A stretch of DNA of 64,000 bases, taken from Amoebophrya sp. A120 (Eukaryota; Sar; Dinophyceae; Syndiniales; Amoebophryaceae). Location of the stretch: positions 2,234,054-2,298,053 of the forward strand of contig CAJINV010000005.1 of NCBI GenBank assembly GCA_905178155.1, read 5' to 3'. The position numbers and the translations under genes were made by a program. The notes under the pieces are model-generated. The model was given only the letters and a program-made list of their open reading frames with translations. It was not told the origin of the DNA and did no database searches. This document shows positions 21,088 to 33,527 of this stretch, piece after piece. How positions within the stretch are numbered: the first letter of the stretch is position 1; every line of letters begins with the position of its first letter.

Positions 21088-24000
21088 ATGCTGATCGCGT
21101 TAGAGCCGCCTCCGGTGAACAAGAACCGCGCTATTCGAATCCGAATTCTCAACGGCCATGGAATTCTCGGCGACCACAGTTCCCGGAGTAAGCTCGACCT
21201 GGAAGTGCATGTTTCGATCAATGAGAAGAAAAAGTTTTCCACCGAACTTCGCCGGGTCAGGAGAACCACAACTGCTACACCAGGAGGTGGTGCGTCATCT
21301 TCATCATCTTCGTGCTCTTCACGACCTGCCCCAGTCGATGTGGAATGGGCCACAAATTTGTTCGAAATGGAGTACACGACGGAGGAGCCGCTCGAAGTAA
21401 AATTCGAACTGCTCGGCCGCAATGTGTTCCGCTCGAACTGTTTGCTCGGCACGGGGACCGTGTTCTGCATGCCATTAGCGGAGGAGAACCAGCCGCGGGC
21501 GAGGAAGGAGGAGACGCTGAGGTTGCAGGTGCCGGAAGTAGGACAGCATTATGCGAGGAAACAGAAGGTACTGATTAGAGTGCTTGGCGTGGAATTCCTT
21601 TCCTTTCATTTTTTTGAACAGCCAAATCACGGGCCCTGGCGGTAGAGTCAGACTTGAACTTGATACGACCTCAATACCCGGTTTACTGAAAGACAATAAA
21701 TGAAAAACAAACCGCTCACAGCCACCACCTGCTTCCAAACCCGCTCCTGGCTACCTGAAAATCATCATCGAATATGGACTGGACATCGTGACCGCCGCTC
21801 GGCGCAAGGAGCGCTTTTGGGAAGAGATCAAGGAGCGCTTCAGTGACGAGGGGAAGTTTTACCACCACAACTGGTTCAACATCCAGAAACGGGGTCTGGA
21901 TTCCCAACTCGGTTTTTCCCGGCCCGGTATGTGTTTGCAGGACCAGGAGGCGGAAGATTTTTTGGAGGAGCACGAACGAGAGGACGCAGAATCTGCAACC
22001 GCTGCCGGAATGGTGTTGACAGGAACGTCGGCGGCCTCCTCTTCATCCTCCTCCTCGTCAAGCGTGTCACGAGCCCCAGGTGCAACGACAACTCTTCACA
22101 CGACTTCGAGAAGACGGAGACAGTGGCCCCACGGGCTGCGGGTCCGGCACAAGACCGAGGGGCCGGGGACAGTGGTGGTGGCGGAATACGATGATGATGA
22201 TGACTGCCAAGCTGATGGAATGCAAGAGGATCAGTTCGTTTTTGTCACTTTCGATAACAGCCCGGCTTGTCGGTCTCGCCGCAAGCGGTTCGACGCCCAT
22301 GGAGTTCCGGTTGCAGAGCTCACGAAGCAGCAGCGGAGCAGGGTAGATATTGGCACAACACATGACCACGAGTTGTCATTCGACGAAGGGGGAGCAGGAG
22401 GAGTGCGTAATGAGTCAAACCCGATCCCCAGCGCTTCCACAAGAACGCTCTCTCACCATCCCACGTCCAACATCATCACCGTTGGCAGTTTTGTCCGCGT
22501 GAAGCCAAACGTCGTGCCCTGCCGGGGGTGGGGAAAGGTGACGAAAAACTGCGTCGGCCGCGTAATGCGACTGCAGGGGTTGCGGGCGATCTGCGCGTTT
22601 CCCAGCCAGAAGAGCTGGACGACCACGATTGACGAGCTGGAGGTGGTGGCGGCACGGAAAATAAAGTTGTTGCGCGCGGAGGGCCCGTTCCAGCGCGGCG
22701 AGGAGGTGTTTGTGGTGCGGGAAGATTACGACGAAGTGGCGGATAATTCATTCTCCCAGGGGTTGCTGCCATGTGGAGGACGAGGAGGTGCTTCTTCTTC
22801 CTCTTCAGCATCTTCTTCTGCGGGACAAGCACGGGAGCCGGGGATTGACTTGCAGAGCGGCGAACAGATTCTGGAGCGAGAGGCATCTTCTTTTTCGGCC
22901 GCAAACGACGTTGACAGCAATACCGGACCTGGTAGTTCAGGGTCGACAGCGCATGGTCGAAATCATCGGCGAGATAGAGAAGCTTCTAGGTCGTCCCGTG
23001 CGTCGTCTGAAAGCGTGTCTCCGTCTCAACCGCGACGCACGGACGCCGTTCGTCAACGTTCCAGTCGGGCGTCGAGATCGTCCGTTGCTAGTCCCAATGC
23101 AAGGCCACGGCGGAACTCGACCCAGCGCCCGGAAGAGCGGCCTTTCGCTCCGCCATCGCGAACTAGAGGCGTGAATCACGAAGGGACTGAGTTATCCGGC
23201 GCGCCCGCGTCTGTTCTTGCGCAGCAAGATGCACCCACGAACACTGGCGTTCGTGGGAGCCTCCGGAACCGCATCCGTAAGGCGTTGAAGCGAAAGTTCC
23301 GGCGGGCAAACTGCATGCGGTCTCGGGGCGACGAAAGCCCGGCGATGCAAGAGTATCTTTATCCGTTGTCTTCGTCAAATGATGTGGCGGCCGTACGAGA
23401 GGACGTCGCGGCCGGGCGGCAGAGTGCTGCGGGAAATCAGAATCAAAACTCTGAGCAGGAAACGGACGGTCAGACCCGTGCTAATGCAGGAGCGTCTAGC
23501 AGCTCAACCGGAGCTGGATCCTCGCGTTGCCCGAGAATCTCAGCGAAAAGGAAAACAACCTCGAAAAGGTTGAACCTGCAGTGCATGAACTCGAATGGCG
23601 TTGCGTGGTGGATCTACGCGGACCTGGAAAACGAGATATTCGTTTACAAAGCGACCAGCGAGACGTCAGTCTTTGGTGACACCTCTTCGGAGAACGAGGA
23701 TGAAGACACTACTGCTGCTGCGTTCGGACCCCGGGAAACTGTGGGAGGATCGTCAAGCTCGACAAGTAGGAGCCAGGTCGCTCACGAGTCAGAATGTGCA
23801 AGAGCAGCTGCTGCTGCTGCTTCCAAAAATCCTGCTACCACAGCTGATCAGAAAGCACTTCTGCAGTTTCTCTTAAATGGCGATGTGGAAAAGTGGCTGG
23901 ATGCAATTTCTTCACATCAAACTCGAGTAAGTGTTTCCAAGAATCCCAGCGTCGACGTGCGAAATAATGCGGATGATTGTGTACGCCCCCGTGCCGCGGG

Positions 24001-27000
24001 CAAAAATCTGCTTTCTCTCCACAGTGCAGTCAAGGGACTCATGGCAACGTTTGCCATACCACAGAGCCAGCGCCGGTTCCTCCGGAAATACTTGCAGAAA
24101 AACTGGCCGTTCCCGTTGGACATAGACGAAGTCCTGCAGTACGGCGTCTGTGCGGTCGGTGAGAAAGCTCTGGTGCAGGACCCAGAGACGAAAAGGGTGC
24201 ATTTGGTCACCGTCCTCGGCCGGATCGTCAATGCGGCAGGGGCAGAAGGAGGAGGAACGACCGCTGGCGGGACGAGTTTTAGCGCACAGCCGGATGAATC
24301 GTCTAAGGGTGGCGCAAGCGTTTCGGCGTCTACTTCAGCTTCAGCCAGCTCTAGTTCTTTGTCCTGTAGTCGACGACATCCGCCGGAAGAGAATGAAACA
24401 CAAAGAGAAAAAGGTTTCTCGTCTTCGCCAAACATTCAATACGCAGTCGAAGTCACTTACTCCGGAGATTGCGGCCGTGATGATGAGGTTTCTTCCAGCT
24501 CGAGCTCAGCTCATGTATTCCCCTCTTGGTTTCTTGGTGACGTCAAATTACTCAATCGCACCGACCTGCACCTCCTCCTCAGCCCGCTCGATACGGCGAT
24601 GCTGGACAAGTTCAACAATGATCTGCTGCTCAGAAATAAATCTCCGTCGAAAACGAAATCTAAGTTGCGGGCCGCCCTCACTATCCGCGAGGACGACCAC
24701 GACATTTTGGTGCTCGGCGCCGGCGGCAAGGGCGAACGCTGCAACGGGAACTACGGGCGGAAGCCGGTGCGGTTTTTTCGGGGCCGGCCGGTGTACAAGA
24801 ACGAGAAGGGGGCGATTCTGTACTGGGCGGGCTTTTGGAAAATGAACTACTTCGACGACACCGGGAGCTGGTACTTCGCCGTGCCTGGGTCGAAGCACGC
24901 CGCCGAGCCGCCGGAGGGAGATTGCTGGACCAATTACGGGTACACGGGCGGGAAGGCGAAGCCGTTTCCGGTGTTGTACCGGAACGGGAGAACGGATTCG
25001 CTGGTTGCGGCGCTGTTCCAGCAATCTGCTGTTGGTCTTCCAGGAGGAGTAGAGGGGGAATTATCGTCAGGGGGCCATGTTGATGAGGGCGCAGATGATC
25101 TTTCATCTGTTGAAGAGCCAGGTGCGGGTGACGTGTTACCTCGAGCGGCAGCTTCCGGGTGTGGCAGTAGACAACGGAAAAAGAGGGCAGTGGCCAAGCC
25201 GCACGGTGAAGCGGAAGAGTCTTGTTTGAACAAGGGACAGCTGCTGGTTCAGGTACTGCCTGCGGACCGGGACAAATTGTCAACGCCAACCTCATCTACA
25301 TGCAACACACAAAGTAAAATCTCTAGCGGAATTCATGGCTTTTCCCCGCACGAAATCGTGGAAGTGCTCCATTGGCCGCAAGGTGTGCAAGCTGATCTTC
25401 TCTCGCGCAGTAGCACGAGCACGGCTTTCACTGCGAATTTTCCATCCAACGCAGTGATGGTGCGAAGTTTGCTCACCGGGAAACGAGGGTTGATTGACCT
25501 GCCAGGCAAACAACATTATCCGGACTCAGCACCAACAGCGAGTTCTTTCCACGACCCGAAAAGGTTGCAGGACGTGTCCGCTTTGTTAGAGCTTACTGGC
25601 AACCGGGAGACGTTTCCTGCCTGGTGCGTCGAGCGTTTTCTGCCACCAAGAGACTCGCAGTCTGTGTTCTGGCAAGAGTTCTACGGGAGGACGTCGGTTC
25701 GAGGCGGGGATAATGTTGCGAAGTCCACATCAAAGCCATTGGTGCATCGTGGAAGCGATGACCAACATCTCGCTCCAAGAAAATCTTCCCGCGCAGCACG
25801 TCACAGCTCCTTGCAGCAGCATTTTCCGCCGGTGGACTCCTTCGGCTTCACGGAGGAATTTTTACCGTCTTCGTCTGCAACCTCCATCTCCCCCTCAGAC
25901 CACCTCCGCACACGCAGCGCGTCGTACCGCTCGAGGCGTGCCTCTGCCTCGATAGCCGAGGACGACCGGCGGTCGCCCGGGGGGTCAAACCGCTACCCGG
26001 CGACGACGGCACGGTCGAAGGTAACGCGGTTGCTCCGGCAAGCCCGGGAGTTAGAAGTGAACATGCACCGGACACTGCAGGCGGGGGAGCTGGTATAATG
26101 TATGGCTGTTTTTTGCTTTTGATGTTCGCATCAGCAAATTACTTTAGCATCAGATTAAGCATCATCATTTTCGCCACCGTACTGCAAAGAATAGAACCAA
26201 AGTGTTGTCACTTGTTCAACAGGATCTCCACCCGGACACGCCCCCGGACTCGTCTGCAGGAACGCGACCACAGCCAAGTACTCTTTCGCTCACAGCCGAT
26301 GACAGCAGCACAGCCGCAAACGGCCGGGACACAGTGATCAGCTTGACAGGCCCAGGGAACGACGACCACGACGAGGCTTTTCTGCTGAATTGCCATGGCG
26401 CATCACACATTTCTTTGCCCCCTTTCACGGAGGAGCAGACGCCGAACAGGCGGGGATCCCTCGTAAATGACGCAAACGAGGATAACAGGGAGGAAGCAGA
26501 TTTGGACGCAACCTTCCTCGACCCGCCAGTAGACGAGTGGGGCGGAGATACCAGTTTGAGTCTGACGAGTTCCTTTGCACAAGCGGGAAGTAGCAGTTCT
26601 GGATTTCAATCGACGAGTAGCTCGAGACAGCAGGAGCGCGGTCGAAACGTCGGTCTTTTAGGAGCGAACGGCAGTGCAGCTGTGCCGAAATTACAGCAGG
26701 GTACTGCGAAGGAAAGAAGCAAGGCTTTTGAGCAGGACAACACACCCACTTCTCTTGGCGGAGCAGCACTAGAAACGAAGAACCTCAACCCGCACCTCCT
26801 CCGCCTCGACCAGGATTCGGAAAACCTCTTGTCCGCTTTCGACCGCGCTGCTTTGGATGAAGCATGCTCCGAAATCGACCGCCTGCGGGGCAAATTTTCC
26901 TGGCCGAAAGCGAGCGAGAAACCGCGACCCCCGAACGGCGTGCCGGAGATTTTGCTGAAGAGGCCCGATAGTGAAATCGGGCCTACTGGTGGTGTTTCCA

Positions 27001-28913
27001 CCTCAAGCTCATCTTCGACGACGTCTCCGGTGCAACTGCTTTCGTCTTCAAACAGAGCAATGTTCTCCTCCGCAAGCTCATCTTCTAGCACGGTTGGCGC
27101 TTTCAAAATTTTCCTGCAGGTCTTTTCCCAACTCGGCTGCAAGACGGGGGAGTACTGGCTGCGGGGCTTCACGATCCGGTTCACGCAAGACTCCGGTGTA
27201 GACTGGGGGGCACTGACGAAGGCGTTTGCGAAGTTTCTGGTCGAAGATTTGTTTCGCATCGACGCCGGGCTGTTTTTCACGGCCAGTGTGGAATCTGGGT
27301 GCAGCAACTGCCCTACTGCGGACTGGGTAAGTGAAAAAGTTTTCAACCGCGATCCGTCTTTCGTGCGGATTCTCTACAGCTTCATCGGGCGGTTTCTAGG
27401 CTACTGCCTGTACATGCGGTGTCTGGTGCACGCACACTTGTCGCGTTGGGTCTACAAGTGCCTGTTGTCGCCGAAAATCTGGGAAACGTTTCGGAATTTT
27501 TCCGCGGGGAAGCGAAGTGCGATGGTGGAGATGGCTGCTGATAGTTTTGGCAATCACGTGTCCTCGCAGCTTCCAGTCGTCGTTGTGAACGACGAGAACC
27601 ACGACCAAAGCGCTTCCACTTCGGTCTATCCAAGTGCGATGAAGCATCCGGCATATGATCCTGCGCCAGAAGGAAAGTACTGCAACTCCGAGCAGGCTAG
27701 CACGACTTGCAGTCCTGCGACGACGGAAGCTGCCGGGTCATTTGCTACCGGAGGGAGTTTCACTGAGCACAGCGTCGAAAGCGTTTTTGAGATCGCCGAA
27801 CAGGAGGAGCTGTCGGTGCGAGCGAGAGGCGTGCATGTGGATCCTAGTGATCACGAAAAGCCCTTTCACAGCACCGCCTCTGCACCTCTGGCTGATAATG
27901 CGAAACCTACACCACCTTCGCTGGTGCCTGCCACAGCGGCTGGTGCAGCCGCCACCACGAAGACACCAAGCGCAATGTTGAAACAAAACTTCACCAATCC
28001 AGACTCCTTCCTCCTCACCCTGGACGACGACTGCTTTCTCGGTCCGTCCTGGAACAACTCCGCGGAAAGCGCGATAGCCGACCTGGCAACTGTGGACCCG
28101 GTCAAGGCAAAGGGGCTCCGCGAGCTACTCGACTACGAACCGAAGGAGGACGTCGAGGACGTTTTTTGCCTCGATTTTACCCTAGAATTCGACGTTTGCG
28201 GCTACAAAAAAGTGGTGAATTTGCTACAAGTAAATCAGCCGACTAGTGCTGGTGGTGGTGGTGGTGGTGATGGTGGTGCTGTTGGAGACATCAATGGACA
28301 CTCAGAACCACTTCTACCACATCCACCCGCCCTGTCCGTCACAGGCGACAACCGCGAGCAGTACATCCTCTTAGTCTGCAAGTATTTCCTGAAGACCAGT
28401 ATCCGCGACTCCCTCAGTTCCCTGGTCCTCGGCTTCCAATCGGTGATCCCGCAGCAGTGCTATTCGCAGCTAACGCCGATTCTGTTGGAAAAGCTCCTGT
28501 GCGGAAAAATCACCTTCGACGTGGAAGATTTGAAAAGAAGTGTCCGCGTCACGAACCACGACGGGTTGACGGAGGAGACGACTGCGATGAAGCAGCGGAT
28601 AACCTGGTTTTTCGACTGCATCGCGCAGGACTTGACGGTGGAAGAGCAGCAGAAACTGTTGGTCTTCTGGACGGGGACGGCGCAGGTCCCGGCCGCGGGG
28701 TTTGCCGAGCTGTATCCGCCCTTGACGCTGAGTTTGGCCAGCGTGAAGAAGGAAACTTCCAGCTCGACTTCTGCGTTGGGAGAAAATAGCTTACCGCAGA
28801 GCCACGTGTGCTTCAACCGGTTGGATTTGCCGTTTTACCCGTCGAGAGACCGGTTGAAGGTAAAATTGCGGAAAGCGATTCATCTGTGTGGAAACGCGGT
28901 GGCGATTGAGTGA
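21088..28913 (+). CDS. C2-HECT E3 ubiquitin ligase, multidomain
   Basis: HECT ligases accept ubiquitin on a cysteine and pass it to substrates. Exons 21088-21567, 21722-26092 and 26223-28913 join in frame to about 2513 residues. Residues 1-160 look like a C2 domain. Near 22474-22660 is a Mind-bomb-type SH3 repeat (FVRVKPN, GWGKV, VGRVMRL, FPSQKSW). Near 24706-24970 lies a module with NGNYGRKP, GAILYWAGFWKMNYFDDTGSW and WTNYGYTGG, of unknown function to me. The HECT domain starts near 27100 (DSGVDWGAL, FLVEDLF) and ends at the stop. Its catalytic cysteine is codon 28809-28811 in SHVCFNRLDLPFYPS. The HECT N-lobe is split by a ~190-residue Ser-rich insertion. A splice-like pair at 23927/24024 would break the frame and is probably unused. 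Confidence 0.8.
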
Positions 28914-29657
28914 GCGGGTGGGGTGGTGGGACAGGTCTCGAAAATCGTACGTACGGTAAATGAATGATGTGGAATCATGTTTCCGGTTTATGGAAGTTTC
29001 AAATTATGTGCAATGTTTCTGTTTCTTCTGACTAAATGCAAGATAAACCCGAAAGCCTACTCAGGCGCCAATTGACATTTTGTTGACAATTAATGAAAGC
29101 AAGAATGAACACTATTCCTGAATGGATGATGAAGCTAGGGACCAAAACTAACACTTTGTATGTCGTGCTGGATAAAAGAAATTGATGCAATCATCATGAC
29201 GAGTTGTACAGCGATTGCTGATGATGTGAAATTTCCCTGCACTCTCGCACGTAGTTCTTGTCGAGGAGACGCGTTCTCTACCAGGCATTCATTGGAATTG
29301 GTTGATCGCGCAAAACGATCCAGTTAAAGTCGAAGAACAGGCTCCACAGATCACGACCGAATCAGGTTCAACTCAAGGTAAAAAGTCATCAGGGAGGTGA
29401 CAAAAGTTCTTGCTGCGCAGACGAGATCCAAGTTCTTATTTCTACAAAAGATCGAAAGATCATACTACTCCAAAACCTTCTTCTTCTTCTTCTTTTGATA
29501 CAGCGACCACAATCTGATTTGAAGTAGTAAATACAAAAATAACCACGTATTGCGGACCTCAGCGACCATTTTTTACCAGCCTTCTTACCATTCGGCATTC
29601 TCCCCCGCACCATACTTTCCCCGATCAAAAAAATAAGTACCACCCACAGCAATAACC
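28914..29657. other. Intergenic stretch with a CTT run
   Basis: A-T rich spacer. It contains a short (CTT)n tract at about 29477-29494. No gene is supported on either strand. Confidence 0.45.
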
Positions 29658-32600
29658 ATGAAGCAGAAAACCAACCGCCCCCAGGAGCTCACGCTCGACC
29701 CGGTTTTCGAGAAGTATTACCGTGCAAATTGGGGCGATGAGATTTTCGACGCCTTCTGGGAAGCGTCGAAAACCGCCCTTCCCTGTGTCGTCCGCTTACG
29801 GGAGAGTGCGAAGAGAAACCACCTCCGCGACCAGCTTTTGAAATACGGCTGGGAGCCGCTAGAAAGTACGAAGACCGCCAAAAATAATTCCTCCTCCTCC
29901 GCCGACATTGAGGCGTTTTCCCTCCCCGCTGCCGTCTACAGTTTACCCGACAGTACAGATGAAAGGAGCAAAAACAGCAACAAGCACAGAATCCTCTGTG
30001 AAGACGAGAACCGCCGAGGTTTTCTCCAGTTCGGGGAAATCGCGTCGATGCTCCCGGTGATCGCGCTTCAGCCGGAAAAAAACGACAAAATCCTCGATCT
30101 GTGCGCCGCGCCGGGGAACAAAACACTAGCTTTGTCCGACGCCGTCGGGCAGGACGGGCTGGTCTGGGCAAACGACTACGACATCGAGCGGACTTGCTGG
30201 ACGTTGACGCGGCACAGCGGGAAGGCGCGGAGCCGGGGGTTGGTCGTCACCTGCTGGGACGGGGCGACGTTGGGGAAGAAGATTCTGGGCGGTGGCGGAA
30301 AATCGTCAACTTGTAGCACAAGTAGCGCAGCAGCGACTGTTGTGAGCGATGGAAATCGTGAGGGTCTAGACCGCCTTGACGTAGCAGTTGATGCACAAGA
30401 CGACAACATCAAAAGAAGTCCTCTCCTTTTCGACAAAGTGCTCTGCGACGTTCCCTGCAGTGCGGACGGGACTTTGCGGAAGTACCGAGACACGGTGCTG
30501 GACTTCCAGAAGAAGCTCCACTACGCAGTCTGCCAGCTCCACCCTTTGCAGCTGGACTTGCTGGAGTCCGCGTTCCAAATGACGAAAGTCGGCGGGTTAA
30601 TCGCGTATTCCACCTGCTCGTTAAACCCGGTGGAAAACGAGGCGGTGGTTCGGGCGTTTTTGGAAGCGCATGGGGAGGAAGTGGAATTGGTGCCGATCTT
30701 CGACGAGATGAACGAGAATGGAAATTGCGACGGTCGTGGATTCGACCAGGACGATTGCGGCAACGCAGCCTTATTCGGTAGAAAACTTCGCGCAACTCAG
30801 GGCTTCAAATGCATGCCGGGGTTGACGAGGTGGGAAGACGTCGAGCCGTTCTTGGAAACGACAGCGGGGACGGTTGCAGCTTCCGCGACGAGTAGTGCAG
30901 ATGTGGAGAAGGTTGTTCTTCTTGAAGATGAGATGAAGGAACATGCTTTCGACGAAGCCGCACAACAGTCGGAGCCAGTGAAGAAGCCTGCAACTACTAG
31001 TGCAGCGTCCACCTCTCCACCCCATCTCGCCGCAACCCCAAACACCACCGCCAGCTCGCCCGAAGTTTCACCTGTGGCTGCAACTACTGCTGCCAAAACG
31101 ACGTCGAGGAAACCGGTTGTCGACGAGAAGGCGAAGGCCGCGAAAAAGCAGAAGAAAGCGCCGATTCTCCCATCTACCGTCCATCCACCAAAATTCCCGG
31201 ATGAGCGATTGCGAAATTGCGCGCGGGTCATGCCGAATCTGGAGCCCGTTGCGGGTGGGTTTTTCCTCGCCGTGTTTCGGAAGAAGGCGGGGAAAGTGTT
31301 TTGTGGGAAAAGAGCAGCAGCAGCAGCAGCAGCTACGAAGCACGATCAGGATGGAGACGTGGTTATGCAGGTAAGCGCTTCATCCAGTTCCACCTCCACA
31401 ACAACCAATTGTTCTCCTCCCTCCCCGGACCACGAAAAGCAGCTCCAGTTCCGGCAGGCGGGGTATTTCAAGCGACTGCGGGAAAAAGCGAAGTGGCGAC
31501 GGGAATTGTCGAGTAAGTGGGCCCGGTTTTTCACAAGCAAGTACGACGAGGGGCTGTTGCTCGGGTTCGACGAAGAGGTTGGTGGGGAGGAGGGCGACAG
31601 CGAAAAAACAAAAACTATTGGCGGTAAAAAAATAAAGGAAAAACGCGCGTCTGGAGAGGAGACAAAAGAACAAGTGGCGAGAAGCGCAGCAGACAGTGCT
31701 GAAAAAACCGAAGCAAGCCTTGAAGAGAAAGGGCAGCAGGATGCAGCAGCCTCAGAAATAGCTCAAGCCGGCAAGCCGCAAACTTCTGGTGCAACCGACG
31801 CCACACGACAGGTACAAGATCCAGTGAAACCCGAGGGCGCCACCACGACTCTGGAGCGGGACCAAAGCAACCTCCCTTCCCACGTCACCCCCTGGGAATT
31901 TTACGGGTTGGAAAGCTTGAAAGAAGCTCTCACCACGAAAGAATCCGCCACCAGTCTGTTTTTCCACACTTCTCGCGGTCACAGCAAGCCGCGGAAGGTT
32001 TGTATTGCCTCTAGTTTTTTGGGCGAATTCGTTTCTTCCGTTCTGGACACTGAGGAGCAGGAGCGGGACGATTTGAAGCGGAAGAGGGTAGAGGAGCAGG
32101 AGAAGGACAAAGCGCAAGAGACGATGAAATCAGAACAACCCGGATCATCTTCCTCTTCAGCTGAGCCACGAGTCAAGAAAAGCGACAGCGCTGCAGAGCC
32201 AAGTGATCTGCCAAAAGCGGAGGATCAATCCCAAGTGGACATGTCCACGTCCTCTACCGAAAAACAGCCAGAACATCGCGAAGCAATAAAACACCAGAAA
32301 AAACCACCTCCGGTGAAAAAGCAGTTCCAAGACGCCGTCGACCCAGAGATCGGCTTCGCCCTGCCCTTCGTCCAGCTCGGTCTGGCGCTTTTCAAAAGGG
32401 AGCGGAACGAAAAGTACATGCGGCACCTGAAGTGTCGGTACCGGCCGACGCAGAAGTGCGTGGATTTATTGTTGAAGCACCAGACGAAAAGACGGCTGAC
32501 GGTCTGTGCTGACGAAGATTTCACAGCATTTTTGAACCGTGACTTGAAACAGGGGCTGCCGATCAAAGAGCTATTGGAGTGGAGCGAAAGTGGGAGAATC

Positions 32601-32759
32601 ACCGGCGTGGCGAATTTAAATGATGAGGTCGGCGCGGCGCTGCTGTGCAATGGGGATGGGAGTGTGGGGGTTTGTGTGTTTATCACGAGTCAGCGGATGA
32701 TTGTGCAGGCGGAAGAAGAGGATGTGGAGTGGGCGGTTTGGAAGTTGGGTCGAGAATGA
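29658..32759 (+). CDS. tRNA (cytosine-5) methyltransferase, NSUN2/Trm4 type
   Basis: Transfers a methyl group from S-adenosylmethionine to C5 of cytosines in tRNA, mainly in the nucleus. Intron-free, 1033 residues, start ATG 29658 in context aaccATGaag. The fold runs in order: N-terminal RYRANWG-like region, an SAM-binding motif with LDLCAAPGNKT (about residue 146), DVPCSADGT with Cys267, and YSTCSLNP with Cys320, the two cysteines that resolve and attack in this family. The C-terminal third keeps the conserved NSUN2-like LGLALFKRE and LLKHQTKRRLTV stretches. Long Ser/Lys/Glu-rich linkers near 30880-31160 and 31570-32320 make the protein longer than human NSUN2 (767 residues). The KYYRANWGDEIFDAFW opening agrees with the Trm4 group rather than other NSUNs. 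Confidence 0.88.
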   Translation: MKQKTNRPQELTLDPVFEKYYRANWGDEIFDAFWEASKTALPCVVRLRESAKRNHLRDQLLKYGWEPLESTKTAKNNSSSSADIEAFSLPAAVYSLPDSTDERSKNSNKHRILCEDENRRGFLQFGEIASMLPVIALQPEKNDKILDLCAAPGNKTLALSDAVGQDGLVWANDYDIERTCWTLTRHSGKARSRGLVVTCWDGATLGKKILGGGGKSSTCSTSSAAATVVSDGNREGLDRLDVAVDAQDDNIKRSPLLFDKVLCDVPCSADGTLRKYRDTVLDFQKKLHYAVCQLHPLQLDLLESAFQMTKVGGLIAYSTCSLNPVENEAVVRAFLEAHGEEVELVPIFDEMNENGNCDGRGFDQDDCGNAALFGRKLRATQGFKCMPGLTRWEDVEPFLETTAGTVAASATSSADVEKVVLLEDEMKEHAFDEAAQQSEPVKKPATTSAASTSPPHLAATPNTTASSPEVSPVAATTAAKTTSRKPVVDEKAKAAKKQKKAPILPSTVHPPKFPDERLRNCARVMPNLEPVAGGFFLAVFRKKAGKVFCGKRAAAAAAATKHDQDGDVVMQVSASSSSTSTTTNCSPPSPDHEKQLQFRQAGYFKRLREKAKWRRELSSKWARFFTSKYDEGLLLGFDEEVGGEEGDSEKTKTIGGKKIKEKRASGEETKEQVARSAADSAEKTEASLEEKGQQDAAASEIAQAGKPQTSGATDATRQVQDPVKPEGATTTLERDQSNLPSHVTPWEFYGLESLKEALTTKESATSLFFHTSRGHSKPRKVCIASSFLGEFVSSVLDTEEQERDDLKRKRVEEQEKDKAQETMKSEQPGSSSSSAEPRVKKSDSAAEPSDLPKAEDQSQVDMSTSSTEKQPEHREAIKHQKKPPPVKKQFQDAVDPEIGFALPFVQLGLALFKRERNEKYMRHLKCRYRPTQKCVDLLLKHQTKRRLTVCADEDFTAFLNRDLKQGLPIKELLEWSESGRITGVANLNDEVGAALLCNGDGSVGVCVFITSQRMIVQAEEEDVEWAVWKLGRE

Positions 32760-33494
32760 CGTCTGCCTTTGTACTAACTTATTTAAATGCATGAGCTTGC
32801 AGATGCTGATGCAGGAATGCGAAGGCGCGGCGACTTCTCTGGTGCTCTGTTTTTGTTGCGACGCTGGAAATACAGAAGTCTCAGTCTGTTTATTTTCTGA
32901 CACAGTGTCATCGATCAACATTAACACGGAGGATCATCCTTCACCTATGCTGGCTATGTCTGACTACTGCCGATATCCTGTTCGAGACGACGATGTTCAT
33001 CAGGCAAAATGATGTAGCAACATGATCGAGGATTATCATTATTTTCTCAGATGCATGAAATGTGGGAGTCAGGCGTGTTGCTAATCGTGGCCAAAATGTT
33101 TTATCGTCCAAGTTTCTTACAAGAACTGAGCGGAAGAAAGAGCATTACCAGAGCAGCCTTGTTGAGTTTGAACAGTAGAGTCCTTGTCCGTGACGCGATG
33201 AATGCGACTGAGAGGTGAGCGCTCCAGAAGTGTTAGACGCACTCGCTCGTTACATCCAGAAAAATTGATATCTGAGACTCCTCGCCCTCAGGTAATTTCG
33301 TCGAGCGCGTCATCGTTCAGCGTCCCGCCGAGTAGCGCTCAGATGTGAAAGTAGTTTCGGCATCAATGAGAATGAATGCCAACAATATCTCCTTGCGTTT
33401 TTTCATAATCAGAAGAACAATTATCATTATGTAGGCGAGTAGGAGGCCCTCGTCCTCCATCGTTTCCCTTTCGAAGGATCATTCACGGCGCTTC
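32760..33494. other. Intergenic stretch, nothing recognised
   Basis: Spacer after the NSUN2-type gene. Only short frames without recognisable content. Confidence 0.4.
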
Positions 33495-33527
33495 ATGCTG
33501 GTTCGCTTCGAGGTTTGCGAACGCATC

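Noticed and set aside
23927-24024. Good-looking GTAAGT...CTCCACAG intron inside the HECT gene
   Set aside because: Its 98-nt length would shift the frame away from the clearly conserved downstream sequence, and the region is open as it stands.
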